64,000 nucleotides of DNA from Ostreococcus mediterraneus (lineage: Eukaryota; Chlorophyta; Mamiellophyceae; Mamiellales; Bathycoccaceae), in contig WMKK01000002.1 in the NCBI GenBank assembly GCA_012295225.1, positions 193,167-257,166 of the forward strand. The letters run 5' to 3'. The translations under genes were made by a program, and so were the position numbers. The notes under the pieces are model-generated. The model searched no databases. It saw nothing but the letters and a program-made list of their open reading frames with translations, and was not told the origin of the DNA. Below, piece after piece: positions 8,396 through 17,536 of the stretch (position 1 is its first letter; the number at the start of each line of letters is the position of its first letter).

Positions 8396-9184
8396 ATGCT
8401 CGCACATCAACTCGCACGCACGCCCGCGCCGACGCGCGCGATCGCGAACAGACGCACGCGATCGTCGAGAACGACGACAATCACCGCGTCGTCCGCCAGC
8501 CCAATTCGCGGACCGGTGATTAAGCGCCAAACGTGCGACGTGGGTCCGCTCAAGGTGTCGATTGACAACGCCACGCGCGCGAGTGAAAACTTGTCGGTGA
8601 TTTCGTTGATATCCAACGCCGTGCCGGGGTTGTTGCGTTCGGTGGCGTGGGTTTTGAACGGCATGGATGTGGTCGTGCACGAGGCGTCGATTGAAACGAG
8701 CGACGACTCCGTCGTGACCATGACGTTCGCCGCGCGCGAGAGCGTGGGAAACAAGGAAACGATGATTGAGGATCCTAAGCTTGTGAGTGATCGGTTGTAT
8801 GATTACCTGGCGTTTTGCATCGCTGGGGATGATGAGGAACGCGTGGAGTCGATGCGCGAGGGTGGCGTGCTCGTGGACAACACGCGGTCAAAGGATGCGA
8901 CGTTTGTGAGCGTTCGTATTAACGACAAAGTATCGTCGGCTATTTCGTTGTACCCGATCGGAAGTGCGTTTACGGGGCTCGGGATGATTGTGCGTAACGG
9001 TACGCTCAAGTCGAGCGTTGGATCGGATGGGGAGACGCGAAAGTCGTGGGAATTTGAAGTCGTGCGCGCGCAAGATAGACAAAAGCTCAAGATGGAGGAA
9101 CTCCGAGCGTTGACGTACACGCTATCGATCGTGTGTTCGTCTGATATGAAGTCTTTCGGGAGATCTCAGATGATGACAAACTAG
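8396..9184 (+). CDS. ACT-domain-containing plastid protein
   Basis: 262 residues from the first ATG (8396). An Arg/Thr-rich leader of ~45 residues suggests organelle import. An ACT-like module follows: DNATRASENLSVISLI..VPGLLRSVAWVLNGMDVVVHEASIETSD..VVTMTF, with the Gly after the beta1-alpha1 turn (PGLLRSV) that is typical of ligand-binding ACT folds. The next part (DPKLVSDRLYDYL) matches the way ACT domains are followed by a helix in plant ACR11/ACR12-type plastid proteins. The C-terminal half is not recognised. Plant relatives bind amino acids and modulate enzymes such as glutamine synthetase, so a sensor role is possible but not shown. It ends 158 bp from the convergent apyrase stop. Confidence 0.6.
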   Translation: MLAHQLARTPAPTRAIANRRTRSSRTTTITASSASPIRGPVIKRQTCDVGPLKVSIDNATRASENLSVISLISNAVPGLLRSVAWVLNGMDVVVHEASIETSDDSVVTMTFAARESVGNKETMIEDPKLVSDRLYDYLAFCIAGDDEERVESMREGGVLVDNTRSKDATFVSVRINDKVSSAISLYPIGSAFTGLGMIVRNGTLKSSVGSDGETRKSWEFEVVRAQDRQKLKMEELRALTYTLSIVCSSDMKSFGRSQMMTN

Positions 9185-9342
9185 AAGAGAAGACTAGACG
9201 GCTGCTGCTGCTGCTGCTTTGAAGCGCCAATAGTCGTATACACAACCGCCAGCCCGCGCGCTTTTTTGCCTCTGTACGAAAAATGTAATAATTTTCAATC
9301 CGTATTACTAAAGAATCTGTTGCGCGTGATCACTCTATGAGT

Positions 9343-11022
9343 CTACGCCATAGAGTTCAACGCTGCGCCTAAAGGCCACGCGGCCTCGATAGGTTTATTA
9401 CCGTATTCAATTTGTTTCACCAGCGTGAGCGTGTCCCACTCGTGTCGCTTGAATCCAACGGAGAGCAACACGTGGGCAAAAGTCAAATCCATACACATGA
9501 AGGGCGCGTCAGCGTCGTCGACGCCGTGATAGGTCGATGTGACTTTAGTAAGGGACAGCGCACACGCATCCTTGGCTTTACCGCCCAACTCGCGCACGGT
9601 TGAACGACCATCAATTTCTTGGTCGGTGACTATGCCGACGTTTACGGCACGATCCCATAAATAGCTCGATAAGTACACACGCTTACTCCCTGGACCGGGC
9701 TCACCACCCCAGGCACCATTAAACGAGCACTCGCCCTCGCGATCGCACGATTTATCGAGCTCTAGCGCGGCGACGACGTGCTTGGTGCACAATTCATGAT
9801 CGATTCCGTCTTCGTGCGCTGAAGCGTCGTACGCCTTGCCCGCGTACTCGTACTTCCCTGTGTGCCCTTCGTGAATACACGGCGATTTACCCACCGATTG
9901 ATTCAAAATTGCCGCACGCGCCGCCATCAATCCATGTCCGAGGTGCGAACGCGTGTACACATCGAACGTTGAGCCGAGCGCTTTAAGCTTTGACACGTAT
10001 CCATTCGGCGCCGTTCGCGCCGTCTCCGGAGTCACTTGATACGCGAGCTGCACCGAGCCACCGCCAAGGTCTACGGCGGCGACGGTGGCGATGTTATTCG
10101 CAGAGTCAGGCGAAGTCGCAGCGGGAGCGTGCGATGGCGCTAGGTTCCCCAACAAATAATTCATCGTCAACCATTGATACGCGCCTTCGTCTGCGCCATC
10201 CATTATTGAAATGGAATTTTCGTCGCGCATGAATGGGTACGACGCAAACAATTTCGCGCACGCGGCTAAAATATCTTTTGCCGCTTGACCTGGGAGTAAA
10301 CGTAACCCAGCTGTCGCGCGTAACTGTATGCTGGTCGTCGCGCGCGCGGATTCCGGCACCGCGTCCATGGCAATTTTCATCAACGCCTTCAAACTATCCG
10401 CCGCCGCGTTCGCATCGTCAGCGTACGCGCTCAAGCCAGGCTTTATCGCCTCAAACGTGTCTTTACGCAGCCTCATATCCTTCGCGTCGAACTCAAACAC
10501 GTGCACGCGACTCCCAGTAGAGCCGGCGTCTATGACGACGGCGTACTTGTCCGTCGCCGAAACGCTCTTCGCGCCCGCGCCCTCTTCACCACCCGTACTC
10601 GGCGTCTTCAACGATGTCGCCACGGCCGAAGGCGGCTGCGACGCAGAAGACGCAGACACCGACGACGACGACCGTACGTCAGCGCCATCATTCGCATCGT
10701 CTTCCGCGGGCAACGCCTCGCGCACATCCATCCTGATATCCTCCCGCGTCCGACGCACACCACGCACACCTCTCGCGTCATCCCCAACCAACACCGCCGC
10801 AGACGACGACACCAACGCTTCACCATCCCCTTCGACGCCCACGCCCGACCCCCTAGGCCCTTGAGACGACCCACGGAACGCCACCATGCCCAGCACCACC
10901 AGTGGCACGCCAAAGATAATCATCATCATCCTCGACGACCGCGCGCGCCGCGACGCGCCGTACGCCTGGACAACGCCCCCAACGGGCGCGCGGGAAAACG
11001 CCCCGCTCGATGCGCGACGCAT
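9343..11022 (-). CDS. Apyrase / nucleoside-diphosphatase (GDA1/CD39 family), single-pass membrane protein
   Basis: 559 residues from the ATG at 11022. Apyrase-conserved regions are visible: ACR1 DAGSTGSRVHVFEFD (about 165), ACR2 ATAGLRLL (about 240), ACR3 DGADEGAYQWLTMNYLLG (about 275) and ACR4 VDLGGGSVQLAYQV (about 318). A membrane anchor RMMMIIFGVPLVVLGMVAF near residue 30-50 follows a short basic N-terminus, giving a type II topology as in Golgi GDPase/NDPase. A Ser/Asp-rich stem runs between anchor and catalytic domain. The frame extends upstream to 11328, but only from a GTG and across the divergent promoter, so I use 11022. It hydrolyses NDP/NTP to NMP, probably in the Golgi lumen to support glycosylation. 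Specificity cannot be read from the sequence. Confidence 0.88.
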   Translation of the reverse strand: MRRASSGAFSRAPVGGVVQAYGASRRARSSRMMMIIFGVPLVVLGMVAFRGSSQGPRGSGVGVEGDGEALVSSSAAVLVGDDARGVRGVRRTREDIRMDVREALPAEDDANDGADVRSSSSVSASSASQPPSAVATSLKTPSTGGEEGAGAKSVSATDKYAVVIDAGSTGSRVHVFEFDAKDMRLRKDTFEAIKPGLSAYADDANAAADSLKALMKIAMDAVPESARATTSIQLRATAGLRLLPGQAAKDILAACAKLFASYPFMRDENSISIMDGADEGAYQWLTMNYLLGNLAPSHAPAATSPDSANNIATVAAVDLGGGSVQLAYQVTPETARTAPNGYVSKLKALGSTFDVYTRSHLGHGLMAARAAILNQSVGKSPCIHEGHTGKYEYAGKAYDASAHEDGIDHELCTKHVVAALELDKSCDREGECSFNGAWGGEPGPGSKRVYLSSYLWDRAVNVGIVTDQEIDGRSTVRELGGKAKDACALSLTKVTSTYHGVDDADAPFMCMDLTFAHVLLSVGFKRHEWDTLTLVKQIEYGNKPIEAAWPLGAALNSMA

Positions 11023-11318
11023 CGCGCGCGTCGTCGGCGTCGTCGGCGTCGTCGGCGCGGTGTGACGGTGCGGAACGGCTGCGGAACGGCTGCGGAACGT
11101 CCTCTCGACGGCGTCTCCGGGCGTTGGACCCAGGTACCATACTCGAGCCCACGCAAGCCCCATCATGGACGTATAAGTAGATAAAATATTCATTATCGGA
11201 CACTCGGCACGTATATGACTCCACACATTGCCTATAAAGTCCTCAACCAGTGAATTTTTGAACGCGACCGTGTCGAGGCCGCGGTCGCGCGATCGCGATT
11301 CGGCATTTCGCGACGACC

Positions 11319-12958
11319 ATGGATGCACAATTACTCGCGCTCGCCAAGGCGCAAGACGATTTCCGGCAACAAGTCGCGGTCGGATTGACCGATCTCAAGT
11401 CCATCTACGACGCATGCGCGCGCGAACACGGGAATGAGCTGAAACAACGCGCGAATGAGCAGGAGAGCGCGCGACGCGCGATCGAAGGCGCGAACGCAGA
11501 GCGGGACAGGCTCGAACAAAAGCTGGTCCAATGCGAGCATGCGTTGAGCGAGACGAAGCATGCGTTGGTGGAGACGAGGGAGAAGGCGAAAGATGTGCGT
11601 GCGTGCGATGCGTGCGCGAGAGAGAGCTCGAGATGCGTGTGTTGTGCGACGCGGGAGTTTCGAAAATGTGCAATATCCGCGTTGTTAGCCCGCGACGCGG
11701 TTTGAGGGTGATATCTAGCGACGAGTCGTCGCGTGGCGTGTTCGCGGATGTCGAAGACGCGTGCGTGTGTTTATGTTGTGTACATCTGTCTCATGGTTTC
11801 GTGTGCGCGGGGAAACGTATGGGAGTGTGAACTCGCGTACGCGTCTCGCGCGCGATCGAAAGCCACTCTGGAGGGCTCCCTCACGCGTGAAACTCGCGCT
11901 GACAATATTACGTTTCGTTTATGAAAACCATACAGGCGAGCGTGGCCAACGCTGCGGAGAAGAAAGATTTATTAGCCAAGCTCGAGAGCGTGGTTGAAGA
12001 TAAGAAGAAGAACGAAGACGCGTTGAAATCACACGCGCAAGAGCTCAGACAACAGTTGATCTTGATGCAAAGCAAGCTTGACCGTGCCGGCGAGTTGGAC
12101 AAGGATTTGCACGAAAAACTGAAGGTTGCCGACAACACGCACCGCGAAAAAGTGGAAGAATTCAAGAAGATCATCGATGGCTTGAAGAGCGAAATCCAAG
12201 ATCGAGAATCCAAGATTGAAGCTGCAAACAAGGAGACGAAGCAGCACGAACGCGAGTTGTTGAAACAACACGACGCCATTAACCGACTCGAGGCAAAGGT
12301 CGACGCTTTGAACAACGAATTGGATTCTTCTAAGAACCAATGCGTTCAATGGCAACGCGAGTGTGACATGGCCAAGGCTTCTGAGCAAAACTCTCGAAAT
12401 GAAGCCGACGCGGCCAAGGACGAACGCATGAAAGAAGAAAAGGCGCGTTCTTTGAGCGAACAAGCCGCCGCCGACGCCCGACGCAAGTGTGAAGAAGCGC
12501 TCGCAGAAGCCGCGGAAAACAAGCAAAACAAAAAGCTCGCCGAGCAAGCGCTTGAAGTCAAGGAGGCGGAACTGAAGGATGTCACGCACAAGGCTCAGCT
12601 CATGGAGAAGGACTTCAGAGAGGCGCTCAAGCACGAAAAGGAGGAGCACGCCGCCACCGAGGACCGTCTCGAAAAGTTGAAGCAGCAATCCTTCGATTTG
12701 TACAACGCGTATACCACCACGATGCAGCAACTCGAAGAGTACCGCGCCGCCCTCGAGCGAGAATCCCAAGAATCCGCCAACTTGCACGCCGCGCTCGCCA
12801 AGCAAAAGGAGGAAGCCGCCCGCGACGCCTTGCGCACGCGCTCCTCCAAGTTCATCGCCCCGCCCCCGGGCTACGCCGGCTCCCCATCCCCGAGCCGCCG
12901 CCCAGGCGTATCCATCAACGACATGGATGATCTTCGATCTCCCCCGTCGTTCGACTAG
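11319..12958 (+). CDS. Long coiled-coil protein, one intron
   Basis: Two exons, 11319-11594 and 11936-12958, joined in phase 0, give a 432-residue protein. The donor is GTGCGT at 11595, the acceptor TACAG at 11931-11935, with a CTGAC branch motif at 11899-11903. The 341-nt intron is not open in the coding frame. The product is almost entirely heptad-like, rich in Glu, Lys, Gln and Ala (for example EHALSETKHALVETREKAKD and NELDSSKNQCVQWQRECDMA). It ends in a Pro/Ser-rich tail, APPPGYAGSPSPSRRPG, then DMDDLRSPPSFD. No family could be named; similarity to myosin-tail or kinesin-stalk proteins is compositional only. A cytoskeletal or tethering role is a guess. It is divergent from apyrase. Confidence 0.8.
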
Positions 12959-13195
12959 TCCCATTCACCCATTTAATATTGCATACGGTATAAACTTTTC
13001 GCATTAAGCAATCGTCGGTGGCGGCGTCTGAAAACTGTTGAACACTTTTCAAAAAAAAACAAAGCCCTGTCTGATTACTCGATGTGTTCACTTCTCGACG
13101 CACGCGTGGACGCAAACCGGCGCCGCGCGACGACGAGCGACGCGTGTCTCGCGTGTTGCGACTCAACGAACGACGACGACGACGACGACGACGAC

Positions 13196-16100
13196 ATGTC
13201 GCCCGCGGCGCGCGACGTGACGAATGAAGACACTGGACGATCGCCGACCGGTGCAACGTCGGCAAAGAGCACGCTGTCGCGCTACGTGGGGACACCGCTG
13301 AGGAGCGCGGGTAAGGTGGCGAGCGCACTGGTGGGAGGGTTTTTCTTTGCCGCGCCCGAGACGGAGGAGAAGGACGCGAGAGCGGCGGGGGAGGCGGCAC
13401 AGGCGAGAGCGGCGTCGCGAGGGCGCGGGCTGGAGACGGATGGCGCGGTTCGTCGACTCGCGGTGGGTGATGAGAACGGCGGTGGTCGAACGCGTACGGG
13501 TGTAGAGGCTATGGATATTGGTGCAGAGCGCGCGAGACCGACGACGACGACGGCGATGGCGGTGCAGACGTCGACGCTGGGTACAGATTCGCCGACGCCG
13601 TTTACTGAGATTAAAGAGTTTTTGAGACGCGGACAAATGGATAGAGAGCGCTTGACTCGACCGGTGATGGCGAGTGCAGTCAAACCGGTATCCCCGTTTG
13701 AGCGTGCGCCGGCTTTCGAGGCGCAAGTGACGCCGGTGCGAGAACGCGCGGCGACGACGGCGGCGACGACGCCGAACGCCGGGTCGCCAGGGTACTCTTC
13801 GATGCGCCGTTCTTACGTTGCCTCGGGCACGCCCTCGCTCTTGGGTGCGCGTGGGCGCACGACAGTGCCTAAACCAGCGATATTGGAGCCGCCAGTTGAG
13901 ACGGCGGCGTTGACGCCGACGCGAATGAGCTTGAAACGCGAGCGCGAGGTGACATTTTTGGATCTTGAGCGCGAACGCGCGCGCAATACAACGCCACGTC
14001 GACTCGAATCTAGCGCTGGCCCGGGGGGCGAAGCACGTGCACCAGAGTATGGTAGCCCAGCGTATCAAACACCGATTGCAAAAACTGTGACTAGCGCGGT
14101 GACGACGGACACGGCGAAGCGTATTTTGCAAACGTTGGATCGATTAGCGAGCACGAGAACAGCAACGCCAATGGGTGGTTCAACCGCCGGTCGCACGCCC
14201 GGCTTTGCGGCGCGTCCCGCGCCGCAGGTGCAAGCACCGTCGCCAATCGGTAGCGCGTTTGAAAACGAAGCATCGGCCGCCAAATTGACGCCAACGTCTG
14301 CGACGTTCGTGCAAACGCCCAAGTCTGGAGTGTCTTTCGCCGCGTCGCCCATGCCGTTTGTTAGCTCTTCGGCTTCAGGACGTGCGCCACCAACGCCATA
14401 TCCGACAAGTGCGGGCGAGGAATATGAAGAGGAAATCGAGGCACGCGTCTTTGACTTTGGTACTGATGAGATTCGATACTCCAAAGGTCACAAGGCACCA
14501 GCTGGACCAGTCGCATCAGTCTCTGTGGATTTTCAGTTTGGCACTGATGACAAGAAGGGCATGCCCACACCTGGACCGGAAAAGACGAAAATTTCGTTCA
14601 CAAAGCCGACTCCTGCAAAGGCACCAGCACCATCATTCACGGCGCCCCCACCTGTGGTGACAAAGAAAGTTGAAGAAGCGCCGAAGGCAGACAAACCCGT
14701 GATGAATCTTTGGAGCGCCGACTTCTTGGCTAAAAATCAAGAGCATCAAAAGAAGGTCCAAGCGGCGATTGAAGAAGAAGAAAATGCCGGGGCTGCTGCG
14801 CCTGCTAAGCCGTCTCCATTCGCCCCTGCTCCAGCAGCTGGTGACAAGCCCGCGTTTTCATTCGGCATTCCCGCGGCTGGCGCGAGCAGCGGCGCGGCGT
14901 TCTCATTTGGATCTACTGCGCCTGTTCCGGCGCCATCCACTGGTGCTGCGCCGTTTTCTTTCGGCGTTACTGCTCCGGCAAAGCCAGCTGAACCGGCAAA
15001 GCCCGCGGGCGAATCTGGACTGCTTGCGTTCTTAGGAGGGTCTTCGCAAGAGAAAAAGGCTTCAGATGCTCCTGCGAGCGCACCGACGTTCACGTTTGGT
15101 GCCCCGCCCAAGTCGCCTGAGAACGTTCCTGTGAAGGCGCCTGAGCCAGCGCCTGCGTTCACGTTTGGTGGGTCCACGGTCACTACGAAACCTGCTAGTG
15201 GTGGCTTCACGTTTGGCGGCGCTGCATCTACGGCAGCGACGACATCAACGACGCCAGCGGCTCCCTTCAGCTTTGGTGCAAAGCCGGTAGAGAAGGCGCC
15301 AGAGGTATCTACATCCAAATCAGAGTTGTCTGCCTCAGCGCCTGCGTTCACGTTTGGTTCTAAGGCAGAAGCGCCAGCCGCATCGACACCAGCGACCACG
15401 GCACCGTTCACTTTTGGTGGCGCAAAGACGGGAGATGCCACCCCCAAGCCAGCGGCTACGAAAGCTGCGGCTACGAAAGCGGACGATGCAAAAGAAAGTA
15501 ATGATTCCGCTAAACCTACTGCGGCGGGTTTTAGTTTTGGTGGTGCGTCAGCACCGGCGTTCGGTACGTCGACAGGTGCCGCGAGCGACAACAAACCAGA
15601 GAGCGCGCCCGCGTTCAAGTTTGGTGCAAGCGCACCAGTGAGCAGCGGTGCAGCGAGTGGTGGTTTTTCGTTTGGCGCTAGTGCTCCAGCTGCGGCGAGC
15701 AGCGGTGGGTTCGTATTTGGTGCGAGTAGCGATGCGGCTAAGCCAGCGAATGCGAACCCCTTTGGTGGTGGATTGAGCGTGAACACGAAGTCGACGCCGA
15801 GCGTTTTTGGCAACGCGTCGAAAGCGGATGAACAACCGAACACACCTGAACCGATGAGTCCGTTCGAAACTAGCAAATCGCCCACTGCCGCGGGGGCGTC
15901 ATTATTCGGTAGTGCGGCTACAAGTGCATTTCCGGCGAGTAGCGCGCCGTCAGCGAACCCATTTGGTGGTAGCTCGAGCTTTGGCGCGAGCGCTGGAGCC
16001 AATCCTTTCGGTGGCGCGAGCTCAACACCAGCATTCGGCGCGCCAGCTGCGCCTGCGAGTGGTGCAGCAAATCCGTTTGGTAGTATTAGTGCTGCAGCGC

Positions 16101-16285
16101 CAGCTTTCGGTGGGGTTGCTGCGAATCCATTCGGGGCAAGCGCCGCGCCCGCGCCCGTGGCGAATCCGTTCGGCGCCAATCCAGCGCCAAGCGGTGGTTT
16201 CAGCATGGGTGGTGGCGACGCTGCCGCAGGGCAGGGTGGACGTAAACCGACGAAAAAGTTTAAACGCCCGCCAAGGCGTAACTGA
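13196..16285 (+). CDS. FG-repeat nucleoporin (NUP1/NUP136/NUP153-like)
   Basis: About 1,029 residues from the ATG at 13196; the same frame has an earlier ATG at 13082 that would add 38 residues including an Asp run. The N-terminal region has an SRYVGTPLRSAGKVASALVG motif of the kind that anchors plant NUP1/NUP136. Residues 100-400 are Pro/Thr/Ala-rich with many TP/SP sites. From about 415 on there are some 27 FG dipeptides, mainly FSFG, FTFG and then NPFG, separated by Ala/Pro/Lys-rich spacers. The C-terminus, KPTKKFKRPPRRN, is strongly basic. FG regions form the selective barrier of the nuclear pore and bind transport receptors. Assignment to the basket nucleoporin NUP1/NUP136 rests on layout, not alignment. 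Confidence 0.87.
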   Translation: MSPAARDVTNEDTGRSPTGATSAKSTLSRYVGTPLRSAGKVASALVGGFFFAAPETEEKDARAAGEAAQARAASRGRGLETDGAVRRLAVGDENGGGRTRTGVEAMDIGAERARPTTTTAMAVQTSTLGTDSPTPFTEIKEFLRRGQMDRERLTRPVMASAVKPVSPFERAPAFEAQVTPVRERAATTAATTPNAGSPGYSSMRRSYVASGTPSLLGARGRTTVPKPAILEPPVETAALTPTRMSLKREREVTFLDLERERARNTTPRRLESSAGPGGEARAPEYGSPAYQTPIAKTVTSAVTTDTAKRILQTLDRLASTRTATPMGGSTAGRTPGFAARPAPQVQAPSPIGSAFENEASAAKLTPTSATFVQTPKSGVSFAASPMPFVSSSASGRAPPTPYPTSAGEEYEEEIEARVFDFGTDEIRYSKGHKAPAGPVASVSVDFQFGTDDKKGMPTPGPEKTKISFTKPTPAKAPAPSFTAPPPVVTKKVEEAPKADKPVMNLWSADFLAKNQEHQKKVQAAIEEEENAGAAAPAKPSPFAPAPAAGDKPAFSFGIPAAGASSGAAFSFGSTAPVPAPSTGAAPFSFGVTAPAKPAEPAKPAGESGLLAFLGGSSQEKKASDAPASAPTFTFGAPPKSPENVPVKAPEPAPAFTFGGSTVTTKPASGGFTFGGAASTAATTSTTPAAPFSFGAKPVEKAPEVSTSKSELSASAPAFTFGSKAEAPAASTPATTAPFTFGGAKTGDATPKPAATKAAATKADDAKESNDSAKPTAAGFSFGGASAPAFGTSTGAASDNKPESAPAFKFGASAPVSSGAASGGFSFGASAPAAASSGGFVFGASSDAAKPANANPFGGGLSVNTKSTPSVFGNASKADEQPNTPEPMSPFETSKSPTAAGASLFGSAATSAFPASSAPSANPFGGSSSFGASAGANPFGGASSTPAFGAPAAPASGAANPFGSISAAAPAFGGVAANPFGASAAPAPVANPFGANPAPSGGFSMGGGDAAAGQGGRKPTKKFKRPPRRN

Positions 16286-16392
16286 TGCGTAGACGTTGAT
16301 GATTCTGCAAGAGATGGATAAAAACATAAAATTGACATTGAAATAACACCTGATAAGTTGTAGCACTTCTCAACCGCCCGCCTCACTTTGCG

Positions 16393-17256
16393 ATGCTCTG
16401 CACCGCGGTCACCGCAACCGGCGGCGCACATCGTTACCATCAATGTGTGGCAGATACTCGTCGTGTTCGCACACACGCATATGCGTCTTCGTCGGCATCA
16501 TCCGATGAAGTCAAACGAACCGTCGCAAACGACCCTTCGCTGTGGCGAGAGGCTTGGTTTGCGTGCAAGAACCCCCAAGCCCTGCGCGTGCTCGCCGTCA
16601 TGCCCGTGGCCAAAGTCGACGCTCGTCGCATTGGGCAGGTCGATACCAAGACCAAGGAATGGATCTCAGGAGGCGCAACGAGTGGAATACTCGCCGCACA
16701 ACGAGGAGATGTCGCGTTTATCCGTGAGCTCGCGCGCATCGCCGGCGTCAAGCACTTCGAAATTGGCGACGACGATGGGCGACGAGCGTTACACCACGCC
16801 GCGGCGTATGGAAAGACAGACGCTGTGCGCGCGCTGGTTGAATTAGGGTGCGATATCGATGCTGTTGACGACTGCGACGGGTCGACTGCGGCGATATTGA
16901 GCGCGTGCTTTGAACGCCGCGAAACGCTCGATGCGTTGCTAGACCTTGGTGCAGACGTGCGTATACGCGACCGAGGAAACGCAACAATTGGTGGACATTT
17001 GGCGCAGCGCGCGCCACGTATGAATGCACAGCTTCTACGCGCACTAGTAATCGCCGGACCGGGCGGGACGTCGAGCTTGAGGCGAGGCGAAAAAACGTAC
17101 CTCGCCAAGCGCGCGGCATTGAAGAACCAGCTCACGTCGTTGCGCTTAGAAGATTTAGTACAACTCACTAAATCGTGGCGCGCGAACGTGCGCGGTATAG
17201 ATGTGGCGAGCGATAAGGGTAAATTAATTGACACTTTGCTCGCGACGACGCCGTAA
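16393..17256 (+). CDS. Ankyrin-repeat protein with SAP-like C-terminus, possibly plastid
   Basis: 287 residues. The first ~38 residues (Ala, Thr, His, Arg, Ser; no Glu or Lys) look like a transit peptide. Ankyrin units lie at about 95-200: TSGILAAQRGDVAFIRELA, RRALHHAAAYGKTDAVRALV, STAAILSACFERRETLDALL, then a weaker unit. The C-terminal 40 residues, LRLEDLVQLTKSWRANVRG..SDKGKLIDTLLA, have the helix-turn-helix spacing of a SAP domain, which binds nucleic acid; this is a weak match. The first ATG at 16393 is used. It is not closely similar to the ankyrin gene at 2590-3177. Function unknown. Confidence 0.72.
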   Translation: MLCTAVTATGGAHRYHQCVADTRRVRTHAYASSSASSDEVKRTVANDPSLWREAWFACKNPQALRVLAVMPVAKVDARRIGQVDTKTKEWISGGATSGILAAQRGDVAFIRELARIAGVKHFEIGDDDGRRALHHAAAYGKTDAVRALVELGCDIDAVDDCDGSTAAILSACFERRETLDALLDLGADVRIRDRGNATIGGHLAQRAPRMNAQLLRALVIAGPGGTSSLRRGEKTYLAKRAALKNQLTSLRLEDLVQLTKSWRANVRGIDVASDKGKLIDTLLATTP

Positions 17257-17536
17257 TTGACGACACAAACATCGCAAGCGCTTCAGCCTCGAACGGCGCA
17301 CGCTCACTTTAGCACTCTCTCTATGTATATCTAGCTAGCAAACAATCGTATGTGAGCATGTTTGTGATTCCGAATCGTGTTGAACACCCCACGAGCGCGC
17401 ATTTCATGAAATCAACCGGTTCGTGTTTGAAGTCAACCGACAGCTTAACAGACATCACGGCACAACTGCGCGACGCCGCGTCGCGACGTTCGTCGCCCGT
17501 CGCCTGAGGTTGTCAACACCTCGAGACACACGCATT

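Noticed and set aside
9202-9216. CTG trinucleotide run
   Set aside because: Only five copies in the 3' region of the ACT-domain gene; ordinary microsatellite.
10501-11184. 227-codon Arg/His-rich frame over the apyrase leader
   Set aside because: Composition is what GC-rich coding DNA gives in a shifted frame; the apyrase frame explains the region.
14746-16476. 576-codon open frame antisense to the FG nucleoporin
   Set aside because: It is the mirror of FG repeats: the encoded pattern PNGFA/APN recurs exactly opposite NPFG and FG codons. No leader, domain or start context supports a gene.
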